Assembly: GCA_905236675.1 (NCBI GenBank)
Contig: CAJOND010000015.1
Span: 1-64,000, forward strand
DNA length: 64,000 bases
Direction of reading: 5' to 3'
Source: Candidatus Rifleibacteriota bacterium
GTDB taxonomy: Bacteria > Muiribacteriota > Ozemobacteria > Ozemobacterales > Ozemobacteraceae
Shown here: piece by piece, positions 63,992-64,000 of the stretch
Layout of the letters: every line of letters begins with the position of its first letter
How positions within the stretch are numbered: the stretch's first letter is position 1
The notes under the pieces: generated by a model
Databases searched by the model: none
The model's input: only the letters and a program-made list of their open reading frames with translations
What the model was told of the DNA's origin: nothing
Program-made: the position numbers and the translations under genes

Positions 63992-64000
63992 AAAATCAAT

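Noticed and set aside
1..64000. CRISPR array or rRNA genes
   Set aside because: No evenly spaced direct repeats with unique spacers and no rRNA-like sequence found by eye; the CTCTC-type tracts are irregular.

Overview
This window is an AT-rich bacterial chromosome segment using the standard code, with many genes preceded by AGGAG-type ribosome sites. The cell is probably an anaerobe with a type IV pilus / type II secretion apparatus (GspF/PilC platform, PilT-type ATPases, a PilP/GspC-like protein, pilin-derived modules) and secreted or lipid-anchored proteins. The knotted carbamoyltransferase YgeW, the YgeY hydrolase and a catabolic-type carbamate kinase fit an amino-acid or purine-fermenting gut or sediment bacterium. 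Pilin-like cysteine modules and several PilT copies made me think of Riflebacteria-like or Lentisphaerae-like candidate lineages, but I cannot assign a phylum from this sequence alone.

Layout. 0-6.5 kb: a membrane protein, two secreted paralogues carrying repeated pilin-like cysteine modules, and a Sel1-repeat protein. 6.9-9.7 kb: tRNA-Asn, an RRM RNA-binding protein with a structured leader, rfbC, a lipoprotein with an InlB-type repeat, and an orphan tail gene. 9.7-12.5 kb: a two-gene chromate-type transporter, GspF/PilC and a YfcE-like phosphodiesterase. 13.5-20 kb: four PilT-family genes with a HEAT/TPR protein in the middle; two of the four ATPases have lost catalytic motifs. 20-23 kb: an M3 oligopeptidase and a pseudouridine synthase. 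23-34.3 kb: a catabolic cluster (ygeW, ygeY, carbamate kinase, fold-type II PLP enzyme) surrounding a duplicated sensor/MFS pair, one copy of which has decayed. 34.5-46.6 kb: mostly surface, membrane and unknown proteins, including an NlpC/P60-like hydrolase, a SEC-C methionine aminopeptidase, two YunG-like proteins, a Cache plus ligand-gated-channel-like protein, and gene remnants. 46.8-52 kb: a frameshifted NDP-sugar pyrophosphorylase/phosphomutase fusion, an esterase, an S51 peptidase, an ArsC/Spx protein and a cysteine-rich protein.

52.6-63.4 kb looks like an accessory island. It holds a DUF697-type GTPase, an alpha/beta hydrolase, a dynamin-like large GTPase, a small-GTPase-like protein of the kind seen in NTPase conflict operons, and a partner protein whose gene carries an A10 tract. 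A PcfJ-like protein and an ADP-ribosylglycohydrolase follow. The three linked GTPases plus partner are my best candidate for an undescribed system; a defence or membrane-remodelling role is inference.

The long intergenic regions are rich in dispersed repeats: degenerate pyrimidine tracts, palindromic GTTGTAATTGG elements, GC-rich hairpin arrays, and remnants of transposase, MFS, SPFH and YunG-like genes. There is no rRNA, CRISPR array or intact insertion sequence.
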